A DNA stretch of 6,984 nt from Bacillota bacterium (GCA_023460575.1 JAEWPQ010000159.1:1-6984), one strand, 5' to 3'. Counted from the first letter of the stretch, positions 1-6,840 are shown. Made by a program: numbers and translations. Notes: a model not told the origin generated them from the letters alone.

Positions 1-99
1 GCTGCCGTCAATTACAGACAGAAGAAGATGGGGTACAACGCGGCACAGGAATTATACAACCGCGTCCAGGCAAACTTATCAAGAAAACAGGATGATTGA
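1..99 (+). CDS. hprK: HPr kinase/phosphorylase, C-terminal end only (partial)
   Basis: The window opens inside a reading frame (frame 1) that runs for 32 codons to a TGA at 97-99. The visible peptide begins AAVNYRQKKMGYNAAQELY. The pattern 'A..N.R.K.MGY.A...' resembles the conserved C-terminal helix region of HPr kinase/phosphorylase as I recall it from Bacilli (NFR..MGYDA...F), and hprK commonly precedes murB or this gene group in clostridia. HPrK is a bifunctional cytoplasmic enzyme that phosphorylates and dephosphorylates Ser46 of HPr or Crh in response to ATP, fructose-1,6-bisphosphate and phosphate. The Walker A motif and the catalytic core lie outside the window, so the call rests on a short tail plus context. 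It is supported by a Ser46-containing HPr-family gene 2.8 kb downstream on the same strand. The stop codon overlaps the murB ribosome binding site, suggesting co-transcription and translational coupling. Confidence 0.72.
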   Translation, partial: AAVNYRQKKMGYNAAQELYNRVQANLSRKQDD

Positions 100-103
100 G
101 GTG
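98..103 (+). promoter_or_regulatory. Ribosome binding site that fixes the murB start
   Basis: GAGGTG lies 4 nt before the ATG at 108 and overlaps the upstream TGA stop (97-99). A longer reading frame could begin at TTG 96, but that codon lies at the edge of this Shine-Dalgarno sequence and has no good one of its own, so ATG 108 is preferred. Confidence 0.7.
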
Positions 104-107
104 TCTG

Positions 108-1019
108 ATGACTGGAATTTATGAAAAGCTTCTTGGTGCAGCCGATAAAAACCATATAAAAGCAGGGGAAGAGATGCGAAAGCATACCTCCTTTCGGGTC
201 GGGGGACCGGCAGCCTGCTTTGTAACTCCTGGAGATGAGAACGAGCTTGCAGCAGTTATTAAAATCTGTAAGCAGGAAGAAGTGCCTTATTTTATATTAG
301 GCAATGGAAGCAATCTTCTGGTGGGGGATCAGGGTTTTGACGGGGTGGTTATCTCTATGGACAGCTTTAACAGCTGTGAAGTAAATCATGAGACGGGGAT
401 GATAAAAGCCGGAGCAGGATTATCTCTGGCAAGAATCGCACAGGAAGCATATAAGGCGTCACTGACAGGCTTTGAGTTTGCTGCCGGAATTCCGGGAACT
501 CTGGGGGGAGCCGTAGTCATGAATGCCGGTGCATATGGTTCGGAGATGAAAGAGGTACTTCGCAGTGTGAAAGTGGTGACAGGGGAAGGTGATATCAGAG
601 AGATCCCTGCCAGCGAGCTTTCCCTGGGATACCGGACCAGCTGCATTATACCAAAAAAGTATGTTGTGTTCGAAGCTTCCATTCGCTTAAAAGAAGGTGA
701 TCCGGTTTCTGTCAAAAGCCGTATGGATGAACTGGCACGCAGAAGAAAAGAAAAACAGCCCTTGGAATTTCCAAGTGCAGGAAGTACCTTTAAACGCCCG
801 GAAGGATATTTTGCCGGGAAGCTGATTGAAGACGCAGGGCTTCGGGGATTTTCCGTAGGAGGAGCCCAGGTTTCAGAGAAACACTGCGGATTCGTGATTA
901 ATAAGGATCAGGCAACAGCGGCGGACATTATAGCCTTATGTGAAGAGATAAAAAACAGGGTATACGAAAAAACCGGAGTGATGCTTGAGATGGAAGTAAA
1001 GACACTGGGTAAGTTTTAA
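108..1019 (+). CDS. murB: UDP-N-acetylenolpyruvoylglucosamine reductase (MurB)
   Basis: MurB is the cytoplasmic FAD enzyme that uses NADPH to reduce UDP-GlcNAc-enolpyruvate to UDP-N-acetylmuramate, the second committed step of peptidoglycan precursor synthesis. From ATG 108 the protein has 303 residues, a normal length for the family. Visible motifs in order: HTSFRVGG (26-33); the FAD-binding segment ILGNGSNLLV (63-72); the glycine-rich GFEFAAGIPGTLGGAVVMNA (121-140); LGYRTS (173-178), carrying the conserved Tyr-Arg; SAGSTFKRP (223-231), where Ser226 matches the catalytic serine that protonates the enol intermediate; and LEMEV (293-297), holding the conserved catalytic glutamate. The direct run from GYRTS to the C-terminal domain and the overall length suggest a type II MurB, as in S. 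aureus, rather than the E. coli type with extra loops. It sits between the hprK tail and rapZ with short gaps, so it is probably co-transcribed with them. Confidence 0.96.
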   Translation: MTGIYEKLLGAADKNHIKAGEEMRKHTSFRVGGPAACFVTPGDENELAAVIKICKQEEVPYFILGNGSNLLVGDQGFDGVVISMDSFNSCEVNHETGMIKAGAGLSLARIAQEAYKASLTGFEFAAGIPGTLGGAVVMNAGAYGSEMKEVLRSVKVVTGEGDIREIPASELSLGYRTSCIIPKKYVVFEASIRLKEGDPVSVKSRMDELARRRKEKQPLEFPSAGSTFKRPEGYFAGKLIEDAGLRGFSVGGAQVSEKHCGFVINKDQATAADIIALCEEIKNRVYEKTGVMLEMEVKTLGKF

Positions 1020-1038
1020 CGGTGCAAAGGAGTATACA

Positions 1039-1920
1039 GTGAGGCTTGTAATTGTGACAGGCATGTCAGGCGCAGGGAAGACGCAGGCGCTCAAGATGCT
1101 GGAGGATATGGGATTTTACTGTGTGGATAATCTGCCCATACCGCTGATCGAGACGTTTGCAGAGCTTACCCTTAAAAATCCGGAAGGGATCCGGAACGCT
1201 GCTTTGGGAATTGATATCAGAAGCGGAGAAGATTTGTCGGTTTTAGACCGTATCTTTGATGAATGGTCCAGAAAACGGCTGCCCTTTGAAATTCTTTTCC
1301 TGGATGCCGGAGATGAAATACTGATTAAGCGGTATAAAGAAACCAGAAGAGCCCATCCTCTCGCAGCTGGCGGCAGAATTGACAGCGGAATTGAAAAAGA
1401 GCGTAAGAAGCTTGCATTTCTAAAGGAAGAAGCGGATTACATCATTGATACCAGCAAGCTTCTCACAAAGGAACTGAGACAGGAACTGGAGAAGATTTTC
1501 ATAAATCATGAATCTTACCGTAATTTATACATTACAGTTCTTTCCTTTGGATTTAAATATGGAATTCCGTCCGATGCTGATCTGGTGTTTGATGTGAGAT
1601 TTCTTCCCAACCCCTTTTACGTAGAGGAGCTGCGAAACAGGACGGGAGAAGAAAAAGAAGTGCGGGACTATGTGATGCAGCATGGAACCGCTGATCTGTT
1701 TTTGAACAAGCTTTATGATCTGCTGGATTTTCTTCTTCCAAACTATGTTCTGGAGGGCAAAAACCAGCTGGTAATCGCCATTGGCTGCACAGGCGGAAAA
1801 CACCGTTCCGTAACGGTTGCGAAAGCGGTTTATGATAAATTTAAGTCCAGGGCGGAATTCGGTATAAAAATCGAACACCGGGATATTGATAAGGATAATA
1901 CAGGAAAAAGGGTGATCTAG
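1039..1920 (+). CDS. rapZ: RapZ/YvcJ family nucleotide-binding protein (RNase adapter family)
   Basis: This is a full-length 293-residue member of the RapZ (YvcJ/YhbJ) family. The N-terminal P-loop domain shows Walker A GMSGAGKT (8-15), CVDNLP (28-33) and the family motif RYKETRRAHPL (98-108). The C-terminal domain shows SFGFKYGIP (169-177), FDVRFLPNP (184-192) and GCTGGKHRSV (249-258). E. coli RapZ binds the small RNA GlmZ, directs RNase E to it and senses glucosamine-6-phosphate. Bacillus YvcJ hydrolyses nucleotides and affects competence. Which role applies here cannot be read from sequence, and GlmZ is not expected in clostridia. The start is GTG at 1039, preceded by AAAGGAG (1026-1032) at 6-nt spacing, and translation begins directly with the strand leading into the P-loop. 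It lies 19 bp after murB and 2 bp before whiA. The usual Bacillus neighbour yvcK is absent. Confidence 0.95.
   Translation: MRLVIVTGMSGAGKTQALKMLEDMGFYCVDNLPIPLIETFAELTLKNPEGIRNAALGIDIRSGEDLSVLDRIFDEWSRKRLPFEILFLDAGDEILIKRYKETRRAHPLAAGGRIDSGIEKERKKLAFLKEEADYIIDTSKLLTKELRQELEKIFINHESYRNLYITVLSFGFKYGIPSDADLVFDVRFLPNPFYVEELRNRTGEEKEVRDYVMQHGTADLFLNKLYDLLDFLLPNYVLEGKNQLVIAIGCTGGKHRSVTVAKAVYDKFKSRAEFGIKIEHRDIDKDNTGKRVI
1911..1917 (+). promoter_or_regulatory. whiA ribosome binding site inside the rapZ 3' end
   Basis: GGTGATC is fully complementary to the 5' side of the 16S anti-Shine-Dalgarno tail and ends 5 nt before ATG 1923. It lies within the last codons of rapZ, and the rapZ TAG (1918-1920) falls between it and the whiA start, an arrangement typical of translational coupling. 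Confidence 0.65.
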
Positions 1921-1922
1921 AT

Positions 1923-2909
1923 ATGTCATTTTCTTCCAAGTTAAAAGAAGAGCTTTCCAGGCAGATCAGCCCCGCAAGACATTGCCAGATCGCGGAAATG
2001 GCTGCGATCATCAGCCTTTGCGGTAAGATAATTATATCGGAAGAAGACCGCTATACGATTAAAATCCATACGGAAAATGTAGCAGTTGCAAGAAAGTACT
2101 TTACATTATTGAAAAAAACATTTAATATAAGTACTGATGTCTCTATTAGAAGAAACGCCTACTTAAACAGGAACCGTACTTATACGGTGACTATCCGGGA
2201 ACATGAGGATGCCATTCGCGTGCTTCATGCGACCAAGCTCCTTGACGATAACGGAGAGGTAGGAGAGAATTTAAATGTAGTGAAGAACGTGGTGATCCAG
2301 CAGTCCTGCTGCAGAAGAGCATTTATACGGGGGGCATTCCTCTCATCAGGATCCATCAGTGATCCCGAGAAGTTTTACCATTATGAAATTGTATGTGCCA
2401 CAGAAGAAAAAGCAGAGCAGTTGAAATCAATTATTGCAACCTTTGAACTTGATGCAAAGATAGTAAAGAGAAAGCGTTATTTTGTTGTCTATATCAAGGA
2501 GGGAAGCCAGATTGTTGATGTTCTAAATGTCATGGAGGCGCCGGTCACTTTAATGGAGCTGGAGAATATCAGGATATTAAAGGACATGCGCAACAGCGTG
2601 AACAGACAGGTCAACTGTGAGACTGCCAATATTAATAAAACGGTATCAGCTGCGGTAAAGCAGATAGAAGATATAGAATATATCAGAGATACAATCGGAC
2701 TTGATAATCTTCCGGATAATTTAGTGGAGATTGCCAGAGAGAGACTGGAAAGACCGGACGCAACATTAAAAGAGCTTGGAGAAGCTCTGGACCCTCCTGT
2801 GGGCAAATCAGGAGTGAACCACCGACTTAGAAAGCTTTGTGATTTAGCAGGGCGGCTGCGCGGGACAGGCGTGGGCAGCGGAACGGAACAGATCCGTTCA
2901 GAGGAATGA
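1923..2909 (+). CDS. whiA: DNA-binding protein WhiA (sporulation/cell-division regulator)
   Basis: The protein is 328 residues, the usual WhiA length. WhiA combines a degenerate LAGLIDADG homing-endonuclease-like fold with a C-terminal helix-turn-helix. Residues 1-120 form the first part of the fold, starting MSFSSKLKEEL as in Firmicute homologues. The family hallmark CCRRAFIRGAFLSSGSI (129-145) follows, then FYHYEIVC (151-158). The C-terminal part holds NCETANINKTVSAA (231-244) and a helix-turn-helix region around 268-305, including ARERLERPDATLKELGE and KSGVNHRLRKL. The acidic catalytic residues of active homing nucleases are not evident at the FLSSGS position, in line with a non-nuclease role. 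Streptomyces WhiA activates sporulation-division genes; Bacillus WhiA is nucleoid-bound and affects division. It overlaps no gene but is 2 bp from rapZ, and its stop lies inside the spacing region leading to the HPr-like gene. Confidence 0.95.
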   Translation: MSFSSKLKEELSRQISPARHCQIAEMAAIISLCGKIIISEEDRYTIKIHTENVAVARKYFTLLKKTFNISTDVSIRRNAYLNRNRTYTVTIREHEDAIRVLHATKLLDDNGEVGENLNVVKNVVIQQSCCRRAFIRGAFLSSGSISDPEKFYHYEIVCATEEKAEQLKSIIATFELDAKIVKRKRYFVVYIKEGSQIVDVLNVMEAPVTLMELENIRILKDMRNSVNRQVNCETANINKTVSAAVKQIEDIEYIRDTIGLDNLPDNLVEIARERLERPDATLKELGEALDPPVGKSGVNHRLRKLCDLAGRLRGTGVGSGTEQIRSEE

Positions 2910-2914
2910 GGAGG
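2909..2914 (+). promoter_or_regulatory. Ribosome binding site that fixes the HPr-like start
   Basis: A consensus AGGAGG begins at the last base of the whiA TGA and lies 6 nt before ATG 2921. An in-frame ATG at 2906, overlapping the whiA stop as ATGA, would translate through this site and add five residues (MRRII) that HPr proteins lack, so ATG 2921 is the likely start. Confidence 0.85.
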
Positions 2915-2920
2915 ATAATT

Positions 2921-3178
2921 ATGGTAAGAAAAACAGTCACTGTGGAACTTGCATCAGGTTTGGAAGCGAGACCAGTTGCTATGCTGGTTCAGGTTGCCAG
3001 CCAGTATGAAAGCAATATTTATGTTGAAATTGAATCAAAAAGAGTGAATGCCAAAAGTATTATGGGTATGATGACTCTCGGCCTTGCAGCCGGAGAGCAG
3101 ATTACAATTACGGCTGACGGAACCGATGAAGAGCATGCGGTCAGTGAAATCGAGAAATACTTAAGCAATCAGGAATAA
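2921..3178 (+). CDS. Crh-like HPr-family protein with Glu in place of His15
   Basis: This is an 85-residue single-domain HPr fold, the normal size for HPr and Crh. The active-site loop reads SGLEARPVA (12-20). In HPr this is G-[IL]-H-A-R-P-A with the phospho-accepting His at position 15; here position 15 is Glu (codon GAA at 2963-2965), while Arg17 and Pro18 are kept. The second regulatory site is intact: NAKSIMGMM (43-51) has Ser46, the residue that HPrK phosphorylates, with the hydrophobic residues after it that contact HPrK and CcpA. It therefore should not pass phosphate from EI to EIIA, but could still be a Ser46-phosphorylated CcpA corepressor. Bacillus Crh, with Gln15, is encoded directly after whiA (yvcL), so position also supports a Crh-type role. 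Function beyond that is inference. A routine annotation would probably call it an HPr family phosphocarrier, which the sequence contradicts. It looks like the last gene of the operon, with a hairpin following. Confidence 0.9.
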   Translation: MVRKTVTVELASGLEARPVAMLVQVASQYESNIYVEIESKRVNAKSIMGMMTLGLAAGEQITITADGTDEEHAVSEIEKYLSNQE

Positions 3179-3201
3179 TAACTGGAATATAACGTGTTTT
3201 T

Positions 3202-3265
3202 GAGGCGGAGACTGCCATTGCCTGACAATGGAAGCTCCGCCTCTTATATATCTCCCTTTTTAATT
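3202..3265 (+). terminator. Long GC-rich hairpin, probable intrinsic terminator
   Basis: GAGGCGGAG (3202-3210) pairs perfectly with CTCCGCCTC (3235-3243), nine base pairs. An inner stem, CCATTG (3215-3220) with CAATGG (3226-3231), closes a 5-nt loop, and a small asymmetric internal loop joins the two. It begins 23 bp after the HPr-like stop. The downstream tract is only moderately T-rich (TTATATAT, then CCCTTTTT at 3254-3261), so termination may be partial. The five Ts just before the stem would be As on the other strand, so it does not look like a terminator for antisense transcription. Confidence 0.62.
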
Positions 3266-3277
3266 TGGTGCAAATTA

Positions 3278-3307
3278 TTTTCAGGGGTTGTCTTTTTATG
3301 TTATAAT
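3278..3307 (+). promoter_or_regulatory. Probable dnaE promoter with extended -10
   Basis: A perfect extended -10, TGTTATAAT (3299-3307, with TATAAT at 3302-3307), lies upstream of dnaE. The best -35 at suitable spacing is a weak TTTTCA (3278-3283, 18-nt spacer), which fits an extended -10 promoter less dependent on the -35. Transcription would start near 3313-3316, leaving a leader of about 25 nt that contains the AAGGAG (3325-3330) before ATG 3340. Confidence 0.72.
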
Positions 3308-3339
3308 GGAAGAAATGAGGATAGAAGGAGATATGACAG

Positions 3340-6300
3340 ATGGCATTTACACATTTGCATGTCCATACAGAATACAGCCTGCTTGATGGGTCCTGCAAGA
3401 TTAAGGAGCTGACTGCCAGAGCCAAAGAACTGGGTATGGACAGTATGGCAGTCACTGACCATGGCGTTATGTATGGCGTGATTGATTTTTACAGAGCCGC
3501 GAAGGATGCGGGCATCAAACCCATAATCGGCTGTGAGGTGTATGTGACGTCCGGTTCCAGATTTGACAGAGAGCTTGCAGGCGGGGAAGACCGTTACTAC
3601 CATCTGGTACTTCTTGCTGAGAACAATCAGGGCTATCAGAATTTAATGAAGATTGTTTCCAAAGGATTTGTAGATGGATTTTATTATAAACCAAGAGTGG
3701 ATTATGAAGTATTAAGAGAGTATCATGAGGGCATAATTGCCCTCAGCGCCTGTCTGGCGGGAGAGGTGCAGCGCTATATCGGCAGAGGGCAGTATGAAAA
3801 GGGAAAGGAAGCGGCTCTTCGTTATCAGGAGATATTTGGACAGGGCAATTTCTTCCTTGAGCTTCAGGATCATGGGATCCCCATGCAGAAGACCGTGAAT
3901 CAGGGCCTGGTGCGTATGAGCGGGGAGACCGGTATCGAACTGGTAGCCACCAATGATATTCACTATACCTATGCGGAGGATGCCACACCCCACGACATTC
4001 TTTTGTGCATTCAGACCGGTAAGAAGGTGGCAGATGAAAACCGGATGCGCTATGAGGGCGGACAGTATTACTGCAAATCAGAAGAGGAGATGAAAACTCT
4101 CTTTTCCTATGCAACCCAGGCAGTTGAGAACACCCATAAGATTGCCGGGCGCTGCAATGTGGAGATTGAATTCGGAGTCACCAAGCTGCCTAAGTACGAT
4201 GTTCCGGAAGGCTTTGATTCATGGACTTATTTAAATAAACTTTGCATAGAGGGATTTGAACGTCACTATCCGGAGGATGACGGGACTTTAAAGGAACGTC
4301 TTGTCTATGAACTTGATGTCATTCATACGATGGGATATGTGGACTACTTCCTGATTGTGTGGGATTTCATTCATTATGCCAGATCGAAAGATATCATGGT
4401 GGGACCGGGAAGAGGCTCTGCAGCAGGAAGCATCGTTTCTTACTGTCTGGGGATCACGGACATTGATCCCATCCGGTACAACCTTCTCTTTGAACGTTTC
4501 TTAAATCCGGAACGAGTCTCCATGCCTGATATAGACGTGGACTTCTGCTTTGAACGGCGTCAGGAAGTCATTGACTATGTCGTGGAGAAGTACGGCAAGG
4601 AGCAGGTGGTTCAGATCGTTACTTTTGGTACTCTGGCAGCGAAGGGTGTGGTGAGAGACGTAGGAAGGGTTCTGGATATGCCTTACGCCCGCTGTGACGC
4701 CATTGCCAAGATGATACCGGGTGATCTTGGCATGACACTGGAAAAGGCGCTGAAACAGAGCCCTGACCTTCGCAGCGCGTACAATGACGATCCTGAGGTA
4801 AAATATTTAATCGACATGTCCATGCGTCTGGAAGGACTTCCAAGGCACACTTCCATGCATGCGGCTGGAGTCGTAATCAGCCGTACCTCCGTGGATGAAT
4901 ATGTTCCTTTGTCAAAAGCAGCAGACGGAACCATTACCACTCAGTTTACCATGACCACATTAGAGGAACTGGGACTCTTAAAGATGGACTTCTTAGGGCT
5001 TCGGACTCTTACGGTGATTCAGAATGCAGTTGAGGCAGTGGAGAAGAACCGGGAAATTATCCTTGATATGGACCAGATTGATTACAATGACAAAGCAGTG
5101 CTCGATTCCATCGGGTCCGGTAAGGATGATGGGGTATTCCAGCTGGAAAGTTCCGGCATGAAGAGTTTCATGAAGGAATTAAAGCCGGAGAGTCTGGAAG
5201 ATATAATTGCCGGAATTTCTCTCTACCGTCCGGGCCCTATGGATTTTATCCCCAAGTATTTAAAAGGTAAGAATGACCGGAATTCCATCACCTATGACTG
5301 TCCTCAGCTGGAACACATACTGGGCCCCACCCACGGATGTATCGTATATCAGGAACAGGTTATGCAGATCGTCCGGGACCTTGCAGGATATACCATGGGC
5401 CGAAGCGATCTGGTGCGCCGTGCCATGTCAAAGAAGAAAACCTACGTCATGGAGAAGGAACGCCAGAATTTCGTATACGGGAATATGGAAGAAGGCGTAT
5501 CCGGCTGTATTTCCAACGGAATTGATGAAAAGACAGCCAATCATATCTATGATGAGATGATTGATTTTGCCAAATATGCCTTTAATAAATCTCACGCGGC
5601 AGCATATGCAGTGGTATCCTATCAGACTGCATTTTTAAAATACTATTATCCCCAGGAGTTTATGGCGGCTTTGCTGACCTCTGTTATGGACAATGTGTCT
5701 AAGGTTTCTGAATATATTCTTAGCTGCAGGCAGATGGGCATTTCCATACTCCCGCCGGACATCAATGAGGGAGAAAGCAGATTTTCCGTTTCAGGCAAGT
5801 CCATCCGATACGGGCTTTCCGCTATTAAAAGCGTAGGCAAATCCGTTGTGGAGCAGATTGTGGCTGAACGGGAGCAAAACGGTTTCTATCATGATATGGA
5901 AGACTTTATCGACCGGATGAGCAACAAGGAGGTTAATAAGCGGACGCTTGAGAATTTCATTAAATCAGGAGCACTTGATACACTTCCGGGCACGAGAAGG
6001 CAGAAACTTTTAATCGCGCCAGAGCTGCTTGACCAGCGGAGTAAGGAACGTAAGAACACCATGGAAGGGCAGATCACGCTGTTCGATCTGGCCGGTGAGG
6101 AAGAGAAAAGCAACTATCAGATCACATTTCCTGAGGTGGGAGAGTTTGAGAAGGAAGACCTTCTTGCCTTTGAAAAAGAGACTCTTGGGATATACGTAAG
6201 CGGCCACCCTCTTGAGGCATATGAGGAGACATGGAGAAATCACATTACGGCAGTCACTGTGGATTTTATTGTTGACGAGGAAACCCAGAAAACCAATGTG

Positions 6301-6822
6301 CAGGACGGGGCTTACGTAACCATTGGAGGTATGATTACAGGTAAAAACGTAAAAACTACCAGAAACAACAAGATGATGGCATTCCTGACCCTGGAAGATC
6401 TTGTTGGGTCCGTGGAGGTCATTGTATTTCCCAAGGACTACGAGAGCAAGAGAGAGCTGTTTGTAGAGGAGTCTAAGGTATTTATCCAGGGAAGGGCATC
6501 CATTGGAGATGATCCGGTGGGCAAGCTGATCTGCGAGAGAGTGATCCCATTTTCAGCAGTACCCAAAGAGCTGTGGCTGAAATTCCCAGATAAGGATACG
6601 TATGTGGAGTCAGAGCGGGAGATTCTGGAACTGTTGCGGGAATCCGAAGGCAGCGATTCCGTAATCATCTATCTGGAGAATGAACGGGCAAAAAAAGTGC
6701 TCCCGGCCAACTGGAATGTAAATGCTTCCAATGAACTTATTGATATATTAACCAAAAAACTTGGTGAAATAAATGTCAGACTTGTAGAAAAAAAACTTGA
6801 AAAGATTGGCAAAATGAATTAG
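3340..6822 (+). CDS. dnaE: DNA polymerase III subunit alpha (DnaE)
   Basis: A full-length 1160-residue replicative polymerase. The N-terminal PHP domain (about 1-280) starts HLHVHTEYSLLDG and shows a full predicted metal set: His7, His9, Asp40, His41, Glu66, His88, Cys138, Asp206 and His208. The polymerase core has GPGRGSAAGS (355-364), the catalytic PDIDVDF (396-402, Asp399 and Asp401) and KMDFLGLRTL (548-557, Asp550), plus YRPGPMDFIPKY (629-640) and FAKYAFNKSHAAAYA (743-757). A helix-hairpin-helix follows near 824-842, then a clamp-binding type motif QITLF (911-915), an OB fold (about 988-1070) and a C-terminal tail domain. In Firmicutes DnaE works with PolC, extending primers; the length and clamp motif look closer to DnaE1 than to the shorter Bacillus DnaE3, though this needs a tree. 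ATG 3340 has AAGGAG 9 nt upstream and gives the canonical N-terminus. A hairpin and promoter separate it from the preceding operon. Confidence 0.97.
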   Translation: MAFTHLHVHTEYSLLDGSCKIKELTARAKELGMDSMAVTDHGVMYGVIDFYRAAKDAGIKPIIGCEVYVTSGSRFDRELAGGEDRYYHLVLLAENNQGYQNLMKIVSKGFVDGFYYKPRVDYEVLREYHEGIIALSACLAGEVQRYIGRGQYEKGKEAALRYQEIFGQGNFFLELQDHGIPMQKTVNQGLVRMSGETGIELVATNDIHYTYAEDATPHDILLCIQTGKKVADENRMRYEGGQYYCKSEEEMKTLFSYATQAVENTHKIAGRCNVEIEFGVTKLPKYDVPEGFDSWTYLNKLCIEGFERHYPEDDGTLKERLVYELDVIHTMGYVDYFLIVWDFIHYARSKDIMVGPGRGSAAGSIVSYCLGITDIDPIRYNLLFERFLNPERVSMPDIDVDFCFERRQEVIDYVVEKYGKEQVVQIVTFGTLAAKGVVRDVGRVLDMPYARCDAIAKMIPGDLGMTLEKALKQSPDLRSAYNDDPEVKYLIDMSMRLEGLPRHTSMHAAGVVISRTSVDEYVPLSKAADGTITTQFTMTTLEELGLLKMDFLGLRTLTVIQNAVEAVEKNREIILDMDQIDYNDKAVLDSIGSGKDDGVFQLESSGMKSFMKELKPESLEDIIAGISLYRPGPMDFIPKYLKGKNDRNSITYDCPQLEHILGPTHGCIVYQEQVMQIVRDLAGYTMGRSDLVRRAMSKKKTYVMEKERQNFVYGNMEEGVSGCISNGIDEKTANHIYDEMIDFAKYAFNKSHAAAYAVVSYQTAFLKYYYPQEFMAALLTSVMDNVSKVSEYILSCRQMGISILPPDINEGESRFSVSGKSIRYGLSAIKSVGKSVVEQIVAEREQNGFYHDMEDFIDRMSNKEVNKRTLENFIKSGALDTLPGTRRQKLLIAPELLDQRSKERKNTMEGQITLFDLAGEEEKSNYQITFPEVGEFEKEDLLAFEKETLGIYVSGHPLEAYEETWRNHITAVTVDFIVDEETQKTNVQDGAYVTIGGMITGKNVKTTRNNKMMAFLTLEDLVGSVEVIVFPKDYESKRELFVEESKVFIQGRASIGDDPVGKLICERVIPFSAVPKELWLKFPDKDTYVESEREILELLRESEGSDSVIIYLENERAKKVLPANWNVNASNELIDILTKKLGEINVRLVEKKLEKIGKMN

Positions 6823-6825
6823 AAT
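6797..6825 (+). promoter_or_regulatory. Predicted pfkA promoter overlapping the dnaE 3' end
   Basis: TTGAAA (6797-6802) and TAGAAT (6820-6825) are each one base from sigma-A consensus and are separated by exactly 17 nt. The -10 overlaps the dnaE TAG stop (6820-6822). A run of eight As (6788-6795) directly upstream could act as an UP element, although it also encodes Lys codons. The start of transcription would be near 6832, giving pfkA a leader of about 55 nt. No terminator hairpin is visible after dnaE, so read-through could also contribute. Confidence 0.6.
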
Positions 6826-6840
6826 ACAACATGTATGAAA

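Noticed and set aside
96..107. TTG at 96 as the murB start, adding four residues
   Set aside because: It has no upstream Shine-Dalgarno sequence and sits at the edge of the GAGGTG that correctly precedes ATG 108.
386..715. Minus-strand open frame inside murB
   Set aside because: It is fully antisense to conserved murB catalytic regions, with Ser-rich low-information translation typical of shadow frames.
2906..2920. ATG at 2906, overlapping the whiA stop, as the start of the HPr-like gene
   Set aside because: It would translate through a consensus AGGAGG and add MRRII, which HPr proteins lack. From ATG 2921, Glu15 and Ser46 fall on the canonical HPr numbering.
3288..3293. TTGTCT as the -35 of the dnaE promoter
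   Set aside because: It is only 8 nt from the TATAAT at 3302, too close for a sigma-A promoter. The extended -10 explains the site better.
3194..3412. Small + strand open frame (72 codons) across the hairpin and the dnaE start
   Set aside because: It runs through the hairpin, promoter and first 70 bases of dnaE in another frame, has no ribosome binding site and shows no recognisable protein features.
3141..3603. Two overlapping minus-strand open frames across the HPr-like/dnaE gap and the dnaE 5' end
   Set aside because: They are antisense to well-supported genes and cover the promoter and hairpin. They resemble no protein family, so they are shadows of the coding strand.
5273..5560. Plus-strand open frame inside dnaE in a second frame
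   Set aside because: It lies within the conserved polymerase core of dnaE; the translation is rich in Arg and Trp without any family pattern.
6788..6795. A8 run near the dnaE 3' end as a programmed slippage site, as in dnaX
   Set aside because: Both alternative frames hit stops within a few codons, so slippage would only trim the last residues. An UP-element role or plain Lys codons explain it more simply.
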